Program-made: the position numbers and the translations under genes
Notes under the pieces: model-generated
The model's database searches: none
Told to the model about the DNA's origin: nothing
Seen by the model: only the letters and a program-made list of their open reading frames with translations
Shown here: one piece after another, positions 45,001 to 55,734 of the stretch
How the letters are laid out: each line of letters starts with the position of its first letter
Numbering within the stretch: the first letter of the stretch is position 1
Origin: Colletotrichum lupini
Taxonomy: Eukaryota > Ascomycota > Sordariomycetes > Glomerellales > Glomerellaceae
DNA length: 64,000 nucleotides
Assembly (NCBI RefSeq): GCF_023278565.1
Contig: NC_064679.1
Span: 2,170,001-2,234,000 of the forward strand
Direction of reading: 5' to 3'

Positions 45001-47906
45001 ATTCCTAGCTTATAAAAGCCGTCTAGAAGCTTATAAATAATAGGAGGGTCGCCTAGCTTTCTAATTATATTTAAAAAGGCGTTTATAATATTATACTAGT
45101 AGATTTCTAAATTAAATTAGGTAGTAATAGCTATGGCTACCCTAAATATCTTAGTAGCTAGCGTCGCTACGTAGGTCTTTTCTAGGGGGTATCGTTCTTA
45201 AAGGTCCCCTCTAACGCAGATTCTCGCTTTATAGTAATCGAGGTAATTATCGCTATTTAGCTTATAATTAAATACCTATTTAAGGGGTATTGGCTTAGAA
45301 GTAACCGACGCCTTATTAACTACTTTTTAAGTATTTATTTCCTTTAGTTTCTAGATTTCTAACCGTGCTACCTCTACGAATTAATTTTTTAAAGGTTTTA
45401 GTATTTTAAGAATATCTTTCTATTTCCCTAGAGGGGTAATTAATTAATCCGCGTAAATTTGGTTAGATTAAACCGCGGTTAGCAGAACGTACTTCGTTTT
45501 ACTAATTACGGTATAAATATAGTAGTATAGCGTCCGATACCCTTAAGTCGCCTCGTTAACCGCTTTTTACTAATTAAGTATATACGTATTAAAAAAGGAG
45601 TCCTAGTCTCTTTTTACTTAAGTATAAAAAGAGTACTACCCGAGTCGCTCTCGTTAACTCGGGTTTTAAACGAATACTTCTAGTAGTTAGTTTCTTAACC
45701 TCCGGCTTTATTTAGTATACCCGTCCTCCTCTTAGCTATATATACTAACTATATCGGAGTTACTAGCTAGGTCGTTTACTACTCCTATTTCTTAGCGTAG
45801 GCTCGCTTATTAAAGGGGTTCGTTAAGGTCTAGTTAAGTAAAAGGATCCTCCCTATAAGAGCTTTAGGAAGTCTCTACTTCTATTTATACGTATATTACG
45901 TTTTTAATTTTTTTAATAAGAAGATCGACTTCCCCTATAGCCTTACTTATAACCTCGGTTAGCTAGGTAAGGTTCGTATCTAACTCCGGACTCTTAAAGT
46001 CTAGGGTTAGTTCGGGGGTAAGTAGCTACCCGCCTTATCTATTTAAAAACGAACTAAGCTTTTTTATAGCCTTATTCGCTTCTTATAGAACGAGTATAGG
46101 TAGTAATAGCTACTTTTTATTATTAATTAATACGGCCTCTTCCTCGTTTATAATTCTAAGTAATTAGAGCTTAGGTTTAATTATTTTAAGCGGCTATTAG
46201 ATCTTATTTATTACGGCCCTTAACTCGGGTAGACGAATTATAGTTTTAGTATTATCCTTTAAGTAAAAAGCTATCTCGTTAAACGTTATATTTTAAATAA
46301 TAATAACTTTTAAAAGCGAGGGGATCTAGATCCTATATAAGTTATGGGCGTTTAGTACGTAACTTACGAGGTACCCGATATGTCCCCTCTGCTCTACTTT
46401 AAAGCGTCTTTTATTAATTCCTTTCTTATAGTCCCTCTTGAGAGGGTACGCTCTATAGCCGTATATATACGTTTACCCCTAATAGGGACGTAGATCGCGG
46501 GCGAGCTTTGGCATATTTATTAGTTATTATTACTTAAAGTAGTAAGCGAACTAGACTTCTTCGGTTTAAACTAGCGATAGTTAGTTAGTACGTTACTTAG
46601 GGCTAATGTCGTATAGGTAAGCTATAGCTAATATAGCTTCTACTTAGAGTTCGTTTAGTAAGCTAGCTACCGATATTATATTAATCGCTTTGCTAATAAT
46701 TTCTTAACTAGCTCGTTCCCCTCCTCTATTCAGTTCTTTTATATATAGAGGAGTAGTCTCTAGGTCTATTCCTAGCTCCCGTACTTATATTTAGAAACGA
46801 GTTTTACCGTTAATTACGATTACTATACGTTCTATATTTTATTAGATCTTATAGACGGCTATGCCCTTTTACGTACGTACCTATTATTTAAAAAAGTATA
46901 AGACCCTAAATACTATGTCGTAGGTCTTTATAACTCGTAGGAAGATAAAGATCCTACCCGAATACTCGTCTTTAATTAGCATTAGCTACTTACTTCGTTC
47001 GTAAGCTAGTAAGTAGTTAAAGAGGTCCCATAAGATCCTATAATAGGGTCGGGTTACTCTTCGTTCTAAGGTACGTCGTAAGATAACCTATTTTATATAA
47101 GTAGTCGTATAGTATTAGTATTCTAAACGGCTTAGTCCTTTAATCTTTACCCCCCGAGCGGCTAAGACGAGCTTCTCGAGTACTACCGGCGCGAGATATT
47201 TAAATCTAAGGTACTAGAGCTAGGCTATATCTAATCGGTCGTTCCTTAACTAATATAAGGAACGTAGGCGCTAAGTACTACGCACTAGAATTATATTAAC
47301 GAGCGAAGACTAACTTCTAGGCGGAAAATAGGACGAATAGGGCTTATATTCTAAGAAGACTAGATTAACCTTCCTCTCGAGCTATTTAATAGTAACGTTC
47401 CTAGATTCGCTATCACGACCTTCGGTTTCGTTAGAGCGACTAGTTACTTAATTTAAGCATTTCCGGTCGCTAGTTCGACTATAGTCTTACCTCCTAACTA
47501 TTCGGTTTGTTATTACGTAAACTCCTCGAGTCTTTATTAGTATTCGGTCGAGGCCGTCTTATATACTTAATCTTAGGTAGTATTTCGTATTTTAACGTAC
47601 TCCTTAATCGAAGGAATGGACTTAGTAAAGAGTGACGGATTCGATAGGGAAATAAGGTCGTCCGGGTTTAGTAGGTTTTAAACGTCTTTTAACCGGGCCT
47701 TAACTCGTAGAGCGAGGTACTACTTAGGCTAGTCTTATTAGTAGTTAAGCTTTTGCCCGGGAGTATCGGTAGTCTTTTTAGAAGATATTAGTTCGTTTAG
47801 GAATGAGGTTAACGAACGTAATAGGGGTTAAATAATATTATAAAAAAGGATATAGTAAACCGCAGTCCCTAGGAAGTGACTTTTTAATAGAAGTATAGGG
47901 GTCTAA

Positions 47907-47926
47907 GTTAGAGCTGGGCTTATAAC
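47907..47926 (-). promoter_or_regulatory. Primer-binding site for a half-tRNA primer
   Basis: The plus strand reads gttagagctgggcttataac and abuts the LTR at 47927. This equals the tRNA sense strand from the D stem (GTTAGAGC) through the anticodon stem and loop (TGGGC-TTATAAC), not a tRNA 3' end. The primer would be a tRNA cleaved in its anticodon loop. The loop reads as Ile(TAT), or as Met(CAT) if one C to T change is due to RIP. Half-tRNA priming is known for copia and Ty5-type elements. Confidence 0.7.
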
Positions 47927-48108
47927 TATCGTAGAGTTACTATAGGGGCATCGACGTATATAAAGAGAACGGTTGTCTATTAGAAATAGGAAATAAGCAC
48001 GAAGCTCGCTCTGATATAGAGGGTGCGAGCGAAGTGGGCCTCGGTAATTATATAACCGAGGTCACGTAACGTGCGGTAAGGCCATGGATGGTTGAAGCCA
48101 TCACGACA
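47927..48108 (-). repeat. 5' LTR of copia element 2
   Basis: 182 bp; starts TATCGTAGAG (G to A in the terminal TG) and ends ACGACA. The distal 40 bp retain CpA/TpG. Confidence 0.92.
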
Positions 48109-48113
48109 ATAGC
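48109..48113. repeat. Target-site duplication ATAGC, right copy
   Basis: Matches 41862-41866 exactly. Confidence 0.9.
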
Positions 48114-48759
48114 TCAATGTGGAGGAATGATCATAAACAGACATGATAAGCACCTACTATGCCGAGTTTACGGGGTGATTGAAGTCACGACATTTTACCT
48201 TCAACCATTAGTGTAATGTGTTGTGGCCTACTGTGGGCATGGGTCATACCCCGCATCCCCAGAATCGGATCTGAGGTTCAATGGCTAGGTGCAATGACTA
48301 GGTGCAATGCCTATACGCGGAAGACGCAGACGTCTTGTGGAAGGGGAAATTCTGACATGGGTTACATTCAACCCGGGAGACATGTCGAGATCAGCACCAC
48401 AGAAGTTGATAAGCGTTTAAGGACAGCAAAATCGTATTCAGTCTGGCCAATTGACGAATCGCTTGTTTTTCGCATCCTCGGTATGATCCACAAGACCAAA
48501 TCGGGTCGAACTAGCCCCTCTGATTGCCACCACTACGAGAATCGTTCAATAACCATTCTTGAACCAGACTCTTGAGTTCTCCTACCTACCTCTTCCGCAT
48601 TTCCGTATTTAGAGCCGATGCGAAGTAGAGTAGTCCAAGCTGAATCTGGTCAGAAACCTTTGCAACTTTCTCCATGGCTTGAACGTCCATCATAAGCGGA
48701 GGTCATACCCCGCCCAAGAAGTGTCTCCTAGGCTTTTGACGCAAGCGATTCCCGAGGTG
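48114..48759. other. Former upstream DNA of the DUF1593 gene; no gene seen
   Basis: Native sequence displaced by copia element 2. It includes a short direct repeat CTAGGTGCAATG twice near 48285-48309. The 119-aa frame at 48216-48575 has no recognisable signal. Confidence 0.4.
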
Positions 48760-49470
48760 TCAATACACCTTCGACGCGGGCTTTTCCCAAACAACCCTCG
48801 CCTCCTGCAACTCGATCCACCTTCTACTCTCACCAGAAAGTCTCATCTCAGAATCCGGATTGATCCTGGACAGAATACACCTCATTTCCGTGTATGCGAG
48901 GCTAGTCAGGTTTGCTAGCCCAGATACTTGACTATTGATAAGATGCTCTCTGGACCTGACCTACTTCATTCCAGTGCAGTTCCTTGGTCCGAAGCTGAAG
49001 GGCTTCCTGGCTTCTCTTTGGTCACTGGCGAAGCGAAGATCACCCTGTCAGCGCTCTGTGATAAAGACCGATAGGATCGTGAAGTTCTGAGAGCTATGAC
49101 ACATCGACCATTAAGAAATTCCAATGACGGTCTGTACGTAAAAGAAGTGAATGCTTTCCGCAGCTCTTATCCTGATACTTCAACAGCTGGCGGTATGAAG
49201 ATGGCGACTTATCCCTTCTGGTACCTAGAACCCACAGAAAAGGTCGCCTCCCTTGCGCACCACCAACGGCGAAGAGTGAGGAAGAGACGGGTTCAGTCGA
49301 AGCTTCTGGGCAAAATTGGTGTTGATTTTTCCCTCCGCTTGAAAAGTGGACAAGACTTTGTGGGTAAGCTTGGAAAAAACCTCTGGGTGAGAGGTCAAGA
49401 AGTATTCTGTGACTGCTGAAAGTGCGGTTGCCTAGAAGCTGCGAGTGTACCTCAACGTCATTACCAAGAC
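48760..49470 (-). pseudogene. Cytochrome P450 relic (CYP65 / isotrichodermin C-15 hydroxylase-like)
   Basis: Reading the minus strand and changing frame where needed, fragments of one microsomal P450 appear in the correct order. These are the I-helix remainder ATALSAVTEYFLTSHPEVF near 49431, SKLTHKVLSTFQAEGKIN, LRLNPSLPHSSP (K-helix side) and FIxERxxGDLRFASD near 49030. The heme-binding FSFGPRNCTG (FxxGxRxCxG) is at 48999-48970, followed by SLAYTEMRCILSRI and a C-terminal RRWIELQEARVVWEKPASK ending at the TGA at 48760. Deletions remove most of the AGxxTT and ExxR regions, and several stops and at least two frame changes are present, so no enzyme can be made. The 5' half is not recognised upstream. 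Confidence 0.75.
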
Positions 49471-50391
49471 AAGAGATGAGTTCCATCGCAGGCATCGTTC
49501 CGAGCTCCAATGAGGTCCTGACATGCGTGTTTGATAGTATGGCATATTCTGAGGCTCCCAAAGCCCCAGTATATCCTCCTTCATCCTTGCCAGTGCTCAT
49601 GTACAGGTTCGGGCCGGGCGGGTAGATGGCGGCGGACATGAATATTATCCATTACAAGGGCGAATAAGCACGATTTTGATACCGTCCGGTAGTTGATTGA
49701 GGTGAAAACTGCGCGTAGGAGCGGGAGTTGACTCCGACTCCCTTCAACAAGTTGAACAAGAAATCCCTACGACTTTTTGCCCTCGAGGCTCTTGCCCATC
49801 TTCTGCTGCTTTCCTACTAAGTCCATTGCGTTGGCCTGCCTAAGTTATGCACGCGATACACACCACTTTGGCTTGAGAACTACATGTAACTGAGAGGTTG
49901 TCGCCTTTAGATGACTCCTGTCACGCCTGGCCTCAATCACAAGGTATATTCTCTGGAGATAAGACATGTGTCGCTGAACGTGCCTTCCTTTCCATGAAGA
50001 CGTGACTGTCTGGAGTAGTCCGGCGTTGGTGGACCAGGCAGAGCCGACCACAGCCACCAAACTTTCATCCGATAATCTTTCAGCCACACGAGGACCTGGA
50101 TACACGGGAGAAAGCCCATATATACCCCCTCAACTCCATTCCAGTCACCAGCCAGCAGGCGCCCGTCTAGGTCGACGGGTCAGGTCAAACTGGCTGGGTG
50201 GTGGAGTGGTTTGAGGTCAACATTCAATTCTACGCCAACCAGCCTACTCGACGACAGGCTTAGCGAGTATCCGAGTTCGAATCCCAGTATGAGCACCAGA
50301 GATGTAGCCCCCAATTCAGCACCGGGGGGGTGAACTCTTTTTGGGACCTTCCTGGTCTGATGCTAATATGAATAATACTGATTTTACCCCT
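49471..50391. other. Decayed accessory DNA, no gene recognised
   Basis: Contains the start of a minus-strand frame at 49639 (MSAAIYPPGPN) that may be a fused fragment, and a tRNA-like A-box/B-box arrangement at about 50197-50309 that does not fold into a proper cloverleaf. Nothing firm. Confidence 0.35.
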
Positions 50392-50667
50392 ATGGCCTAC
50401 TTATTGACATGGACGCAGGCCACTTCAGATGGACAGGGCGGCATTCTAGTGACCACCTGGACGAACGACACCGGGAATGCCTAGAACTAGAGCATTCGGG
50501 ATGACTGTATCATCTATGAGCCGCCAGCCCATCCCTTTAAGTCTGGCCATTCGTCTGGATAGGTCCCGATAATGTCTGGCAAACCTATGTGACCTGCAAC
50601 TAATGTTACCGAATTCTAGAAGTTATGTAGTCATCCTGATTCTACGAAGGGCTCTGTGTGGGAGTAG
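50392..50667 (+). pseudogene. Degenerate 92-codon reading frame with internal stops
   Basis: From ATG at 50392 to TAG at 50665-50667 one frame gives protein-like text, MAYLLTWTQATSDGQGGIL, TTWTNDTGNA, SIRDDCIIYEPPAHPFKSGH, VPIMSGKPM and KLCSHPDSTKGSVWE, interrupted by five in-frame stops. Most can be reached from CAG, CGA or TGG by a single transition, as RIP would produce. It looks like the C-terminal part of a small Cys-containing secreted protein, but I do not recognise the family. Confidence 0.3.
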
Positions 50668-50767
50668 ATCGATCGACGGAGGCAATATCGGAGGAGGCCT
50701 TGAACTCTTATACACTGCATGAGGTAAAATTCCGGCATTAGGTCACCTCTCAACCGACCTGGGAAGC

Positions 50768-50772
50768 ATAAC
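50768..50772. repeat. Target-site duplication ATAAC (left) of solo LTR
   Basis: ATAAC directly before the solo LTR; the identical pentamer follows at 50984-50988. Confidence 0.85.
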
Positions 50773-50983
50773 TATCGGATTAGAAGTTCAGTTCGACCTC
50801 GGCGTACGGCCGACTACGCAAGGGCTCATTACGGCCCCTACTTCCGATCATCGTAGCCTACCTAACTAACCTACGGTTAGGACCTCCTTTTTACACCTAG
50901 GTACGCAAACATTATTATAATTTGATTGATCTCTTCGTCAACCCACGGTTCGAACTAAATACCTTGTGATAGGGATACCAACA
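50773..50983 (+). repeat. Solo LTR of the copia element 1 family
   Basis: A 211-bp relative of the 205-bp LTRs at 9803 and 16450, in the same sense as the element when read on the plus strand (TATCGGATTAGAAG ... AGGGATACCAACA). It is less RIP-mutated than those copies and has a perfect TSD ATAAC on both sides, so it arose by LTR-LTR recombination after a normal insertion. It lies 35 bp beyond the stop codon of the adjacent regulator gene. Confidence 0.88.
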
Positions 50984-51018
50984 ATAACATGTTATGGGGT
51001 GGTTTGCTATCATCTTAG

Positions 51019-53028
51019 CTAATGACTGCCCTTTCCGAGATGGTTCTCCAAGGTGAATGACATCTGTCCCATGTAAGAGCCATTCCAGTCATCGACGTGC
51101 AGGTCCGGGAACGGGTTCGCCTCCAGATTTGACTCGAAGCAGGGCCAGCTATCAGACGTCGGTTGTTGTAGGGGTAGAGTGATGGTAGTCTCAGCCGGTA
51201 CGGCGGTACATGCGACACCCTTCTTCGCCTTGATGTAGGCCTCTGCTATGCGGTACAGGGCCCGACATAATTCATATTGCTTCTTGCAGGATTCCACCAA
51301 GCTACTTAGGCGCTCGCTGATCTCCAAGGAGGAGCGCATCAGGTTTAGGTCTTGATCGTCCGAGGTCCTGATGCAGTGGAGAAATGTGATAATGTATGGC
51401 GTATATGAGGAATAGAGCTGTGTCCTACTCGAGGATTAGCTGACAGTCTTTGACCTTTAGGACGAGGAAAAGTAGCATACCAGACGGCATAAGTGAATAG
51501 AGAGGCATATCCTCCAGAAGCGGACCGGGGGTATGCGGTTGCATGGGCGGTCAAGCCTTTCCTAGCTGCCTCGAAGCATTCCTCCGTGATGGCGCTGGCT
51601 GCATTCGAGCTGCTTGCGCCACGATGTATGAGTGTTAGAATGGAATAGTAAACGACCTCGAGCGCATCAAACGTGAACTGAAACAGTTCTACTCGGTATG
51701 CGAGGGAATAGTCGACGCTGCGCCATGATTCATACCACGTCGATAAGCGCTTTGCAAGATGGACTGCTATGGTCCGCCTCTCCTCCTCCGTAGAGCGGGA
51801 TGCTGCAGGAGAGTAAAGCTTTTCGTAGATCTTGCATTGTATTCTCCCAAATTCGATGAAGGCGGAGAATGAGGTATCCCAGGGCTTCCTCTCCGGCGTT
51901 TGAATGATTTCGAATGGCTCGACATCGACATCAATGTCTTGTATCACTGGCGCTTTTCCTTGTGTGAGGGTCAATCCCCGGTCTGCAAAGTATACGTGCC
52001 AGAAGAGTCGTCGTGCCCGCCGCGCTTCTTGGTTCGGTAACGCGGCCAACTTCCCCCTTCGATGATAACCTAATGCTAGGACGTGTCGGGCGGCAGCGGA
52101 CATGAGGCTCCATTGTAGCGGCAAGTTGCCATCCTGTTGTGCCTTTAGACACTACATGCCCGAAACTCGAGTCAGTTCACATGGTCGACCGTCTCGAAGA
52201 TACAACACGGACCAGACTCGCGCTTTACTGACCGCTATGGATAATATGAGAGTATGCTCGAATGTAGGTACCGCCATCACTTCGTAAGTCTCGACTCCAG
52301 CCTTGAAGTTGGAGTTGCACATGGTGTACAGCCGGTTGGCTTCTTCTGGACTGAATTCGGGATTTGACTCGAAGTCGATGTCCCTGAGGAGCACCGACAA
52401 GAAGCCGTTCAGCAAGGTGACTTCTCCAATCGTCACTGGCTCTACAGAGAAGTACACCCTTCGACAGAGTTCTTCGACTTGAATGCGATTTTCGACTGCG
52501 TAGAATAGGAACAAGATGGAGTGATCTGCTTTTGACGATAACTTAGCTTCTCGGCTGAGATTGAAAGCCAGCTTGCGGCAACTTACGGCTCACAGTCCGA
52601 AGAAGACGAATCACAAACTCAGATGGTGGAAGCTGCAACTCTGCCCCTTTTGTTGAATGAGGCTGGCGAATCTTCCGGTTCGATCGCGATTCTATGGGGG
52701 TCTCTTGTCGTTGGCATATCCCTCGTAACGTTGCAAGCTTGTCAATCACGCCTGGGGTCTGCGCCTCTTCAAGTCGAAGTTCCTCTATCTGACTTGCAAG
52801 TAGAGTTTGTTGCCTGAATGAAGATTCGCCCTCGTACGAGACGTGGTGGTCTTCCCACAGACAGTGATGTGAGACTGCATCATCCTCAATGGTCGGGATC
52901 GTATTTGGCGTAGAGATCGATGTCGCCCTATTGGCGTGCTGGTCATTTTGGTTCCTGAGAGATTCTTCGACGGCTTTCAATCTCTCATGCAGTTGATGAA
53001 TTGTCGGCGCACCAGGGCTGTGACTGCG
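51019..53028 (-). CDS. Fungal-specific transcription factor-like protein without visible zinc cluster
   Basis: Spliced exons on the minus strand: about 53028-52587, 52525-52233, 52151-51481 and 51424-51019 (introns 61, 81 and 56 nt, all in phase). The product has the PF04082-type middle homology region: SILFLFYAVENRIQVEELC, LPLQWSLMSAAARHVLALGY, RRARRLFWHVYFADRGL, VDVEPFEII and AVWTQLYSSYTPYIITFL. A short coiled-coil-like linker (TIHQLHERLKAVEESLRNQN) opens the first clear exon, as usual after a DNA-binding domain. No C6 zinc cluster or ATG can be found in the three frames upstream to about 53420, so the 5' end is missing, highly diverged or beyond an unusual intron. It may be a pseudogene or a cluster-less regulator. 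Confidence 0.65.
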
Positions 53029-55734
53029 GCTGAAATGTCAGCTCGAACCCAAAATCACTCGGTTACGGCGCCATTTGTCACCGGTACCTTTCGGCCCTCT
53101 CAACTGTTGGCCGCTGTGCAGTGTGTCGCCCTGCCGGGCGGCATGGAATCTTCGATGTGATGCAGTTGGAACATGGAACCTCTCGATTGCAGCGTGTCTA
53201 GAACCCTACTCGTCAGCTGGGTGATTGTGAACATTCGAATGCTAAGCGAATGGGAGCGCGGAGGAGATGGCGCGGAACGCGTGCGACGGATCAGGTCCGG
53301 AAGGTCTCGGCCGGCTATTGACGACAGGGGACTCGGACATAGAATTATGAATACCTTACGGATCCGACAGTTGTGGCACTAGAGTGGGATACCGGTAGTT
53401 AGCATACTCGGCCGCCAGGGGCGCGGATTCCGAAAGTGAAGGCATACAGCTCTAGGAATGACGCTTGTTTTGGGCGTATGCGGCTCCGGATCCATGATGT
53501 GATGGAACGCCCACGTCGCCGAATTACAAGTATGAGGATGCCCTTTCGACAAATGCCCTTAGACTACTGGGTCGGGCTGAGATTCCGTACGCCTACAGCT
53601 TCCCTTTCCTTACGGGTTCTTCGAGCCTTTTTGTTTTTGTGAGCCGCGGAATCCGTGGAGCTCGCGGGGACGCACGGGCTTGGATTGGACGAGCAAAGAC
53701 AGGGGCAGCTGTTTAGACTCTAATAGGTTAAAGCCCGGCCGGTGCAGTTTTGTATGTAAAGAGCGGACTTTCCGCAGACATTAGCAGGGCAGCTCAAACT
53801 TTTTAGGAGCGATGTTATGCTAACGGGTCGAAAGCGAGACCGAAATGCAGTGGCGATTTGTCAGTTTGCCAGCTACATCTGGTAGAGACTCGGCGGATAA
53901 TATCCCATCTCGACCACCATCGCTCAGAAAACAGGCTAGGATATGTACAGTTTCCGTACCGTTGGATCTACACGTACATTGTAATTTTTAGTCCCCTGTT
54001 TCAATTTCCGCCAGGCCCATCATCCAAGATATCAAAGTCATGTGAATTCCACAATGCCAATAAGTTGAACAATGAACATCAGTAAGACGGAGTTAACATG
54101 TGGCCGAATTCTATCGAAATCGGCAACGGTCCATCGTAATCCTGTGTAAAGGCAAACCTTTCATTGCGAAACGCTTACCTGATCTGGGTTTCTACGTTCT
54201 ATGAATAGGTTGTGGGTTAGGCGGAGTGCATCGAAATTCTATGTTCCATGTCATCATACGGGCTTTACTGCGAGTTATGTCCGGTCTAGCTCCAACAAGC
54301 CCTGCAGGTACATCATAAGCAGACTTGGAGAATCAGAGCATACTGAACTTCGAAAAGCACCTCATGCCCCGACAATTGTACGTCCGCTAATTATATTGGA
54401 TTGCATCGAGCGAGTGTCAAACTTCTCTCTTTCCTCTTGGTTATTTTTTCTTCTCGCAAGAATACAAAGATACGACCGTGCGACCAGAGTTGCACCTCTC
54501 TTTGGTACCATGAGCAAGTGCTTCTTCTGGCTAATTTCAAGACAGTTCCGTGGGTTCATAGTTCGGAAACTGGATCCCGGGGCTATTTTTCGGCAATAGT
54601 CATGCAGACTCTGCACTTACCTCTCTATCAAAAATTGACGAAAACGAAAAGCTTCGAGTAAGATACGCACACAAGGAATTCGTCGTGTTCGTCATTTATT
54701 TTGAATATACGCAATACTGGGCACTCGATGTGGGCTGCCATCATCATCAAGGTACTCACCGACTATGACCCGCGGCCGCCTCTGCAACGGCAAACACGGC
54801 TATGTTTTCGTGTACTGGTAGTAAACTCACAGTAGTCTTGAGTCATAGCATGCATTCAATTCTTAAGCCTTTGAGGCTAAGGATGATAATTACTAATTCG
54901 GCATGATTATCAAGCCCATGAAGTATGAGTTTGGAGCCACTTGGTCGGAGGCAAACTGTAGATGGGTAGCTTAGCTGCCTCTTGAACAGCCACAAATCGG
55001 AATGTGTCGGTGCCACTTTAAGGTAGTTATCTGGCAAATATTCACTAGGTGGACCTCTTGATGCTACCTTAATCAACAACAGCTTTAGTTGCGTGTATCT
55101 CAATGAGGTTGCATGCAACAATTATAGTACGGTGTACCTGACCCGAGCCACTAGTAGGTCTGCATTCGTAAGAGCCATAGACACTACATTGGCGATGTGG
55201 GATGCTCCTGCCGCCTTGGCGCGCGTGTAGTGGGCAAATAGGAAAATATGCATCGGAACCGTTCAGTTATCAGAGGATCAAGATCGCTCAAGCCTGGCCA
55301 GTCTTCGTAGCTTGTATCTATAGGCAACTGACTATCCGTAGATGCAGCTGTCACTTATTTAAGTTCTCGGTCCGGGGACCAAGAAACTGTCGCTATGATC
55401 GCATGTGCGTACAACCACCGGGAGATTATTACTGATTCTGTCCTAGGCCGACGCATCAACGTGGGACATGGCAGCATGCTACCAGAATTCACAGGCATTG
55501 GAGGGTCATTTCTATGCCCGCGGATTGTCGGTCTCGCGATATGGGATTTGTCATGATCATGAGCGGAATAAATTTCCCCATTGGTATTCCTCGCCGAGAA
55601 AACAACCGTACATAGTGTGCATGTTCAGTGGCTTGATGAGTAAAATTAAAGAATATCTAAGTATCTGCGGATAGCGCACCATTTATCCTACACTCCACTA
55701 CGAACGATCCGTACATGGCCCATGATCGCCGAAT
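53029..55734. other. 2.7-kb intergenic region, no convincing gene
   Basis: Only short frames without domain signals (53173-53382, 53436-53642, 54201-54599, 55202-55435). No RIP signature and no recognisable element. The left end should hold the 5' end of the regulator if it survives. Confidence 0.4.

Larger units (their letters stand above)
41867..48108 (-). mobile_element. Ty1/copia LTR retrotransposon with half-tRNA primer site, RIP-inactivated
   Basis: 6242-bp element with 182-bp LTRs and a perfect 5-bp TSD. Minus-strand translation shows the copia reverse transcriptase core FYVDNILVLYYKD at about 44810-44855 (YVDN from YVDD, a G to A change), preceded by RALYGARDA at about 44942-44990. 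RNase H-like text lies to the left (about 44.1-44.4 kb) and integrase/gag space to the right. A G-run purine tract adjoins the left (3') LTR and a tRNA-derived primer site adjoins the right (5') LTR, so the orientation is certain. All frames are broken; CpA is nearly absent in the internal region. Confidence 0.9.

Noticed and set aside
49094..49639. 181-aa open frame on the minus strand
   Set aside because: The clear protein similarity (P450) is in the other minus-strand frames; this frame is mostly a shadow, although its first 60 codons remain unexplained.
50197..50309. tRNA- or SINE-like segment with A-box-like GTGGAGTGGTTTGAGG and B-box-like GAGTTCGAATCCC
   Set aside because: The acceptor and T stems do not pair and no anticodon arm is recognisable. 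At best it is a tRNA-derived relic.
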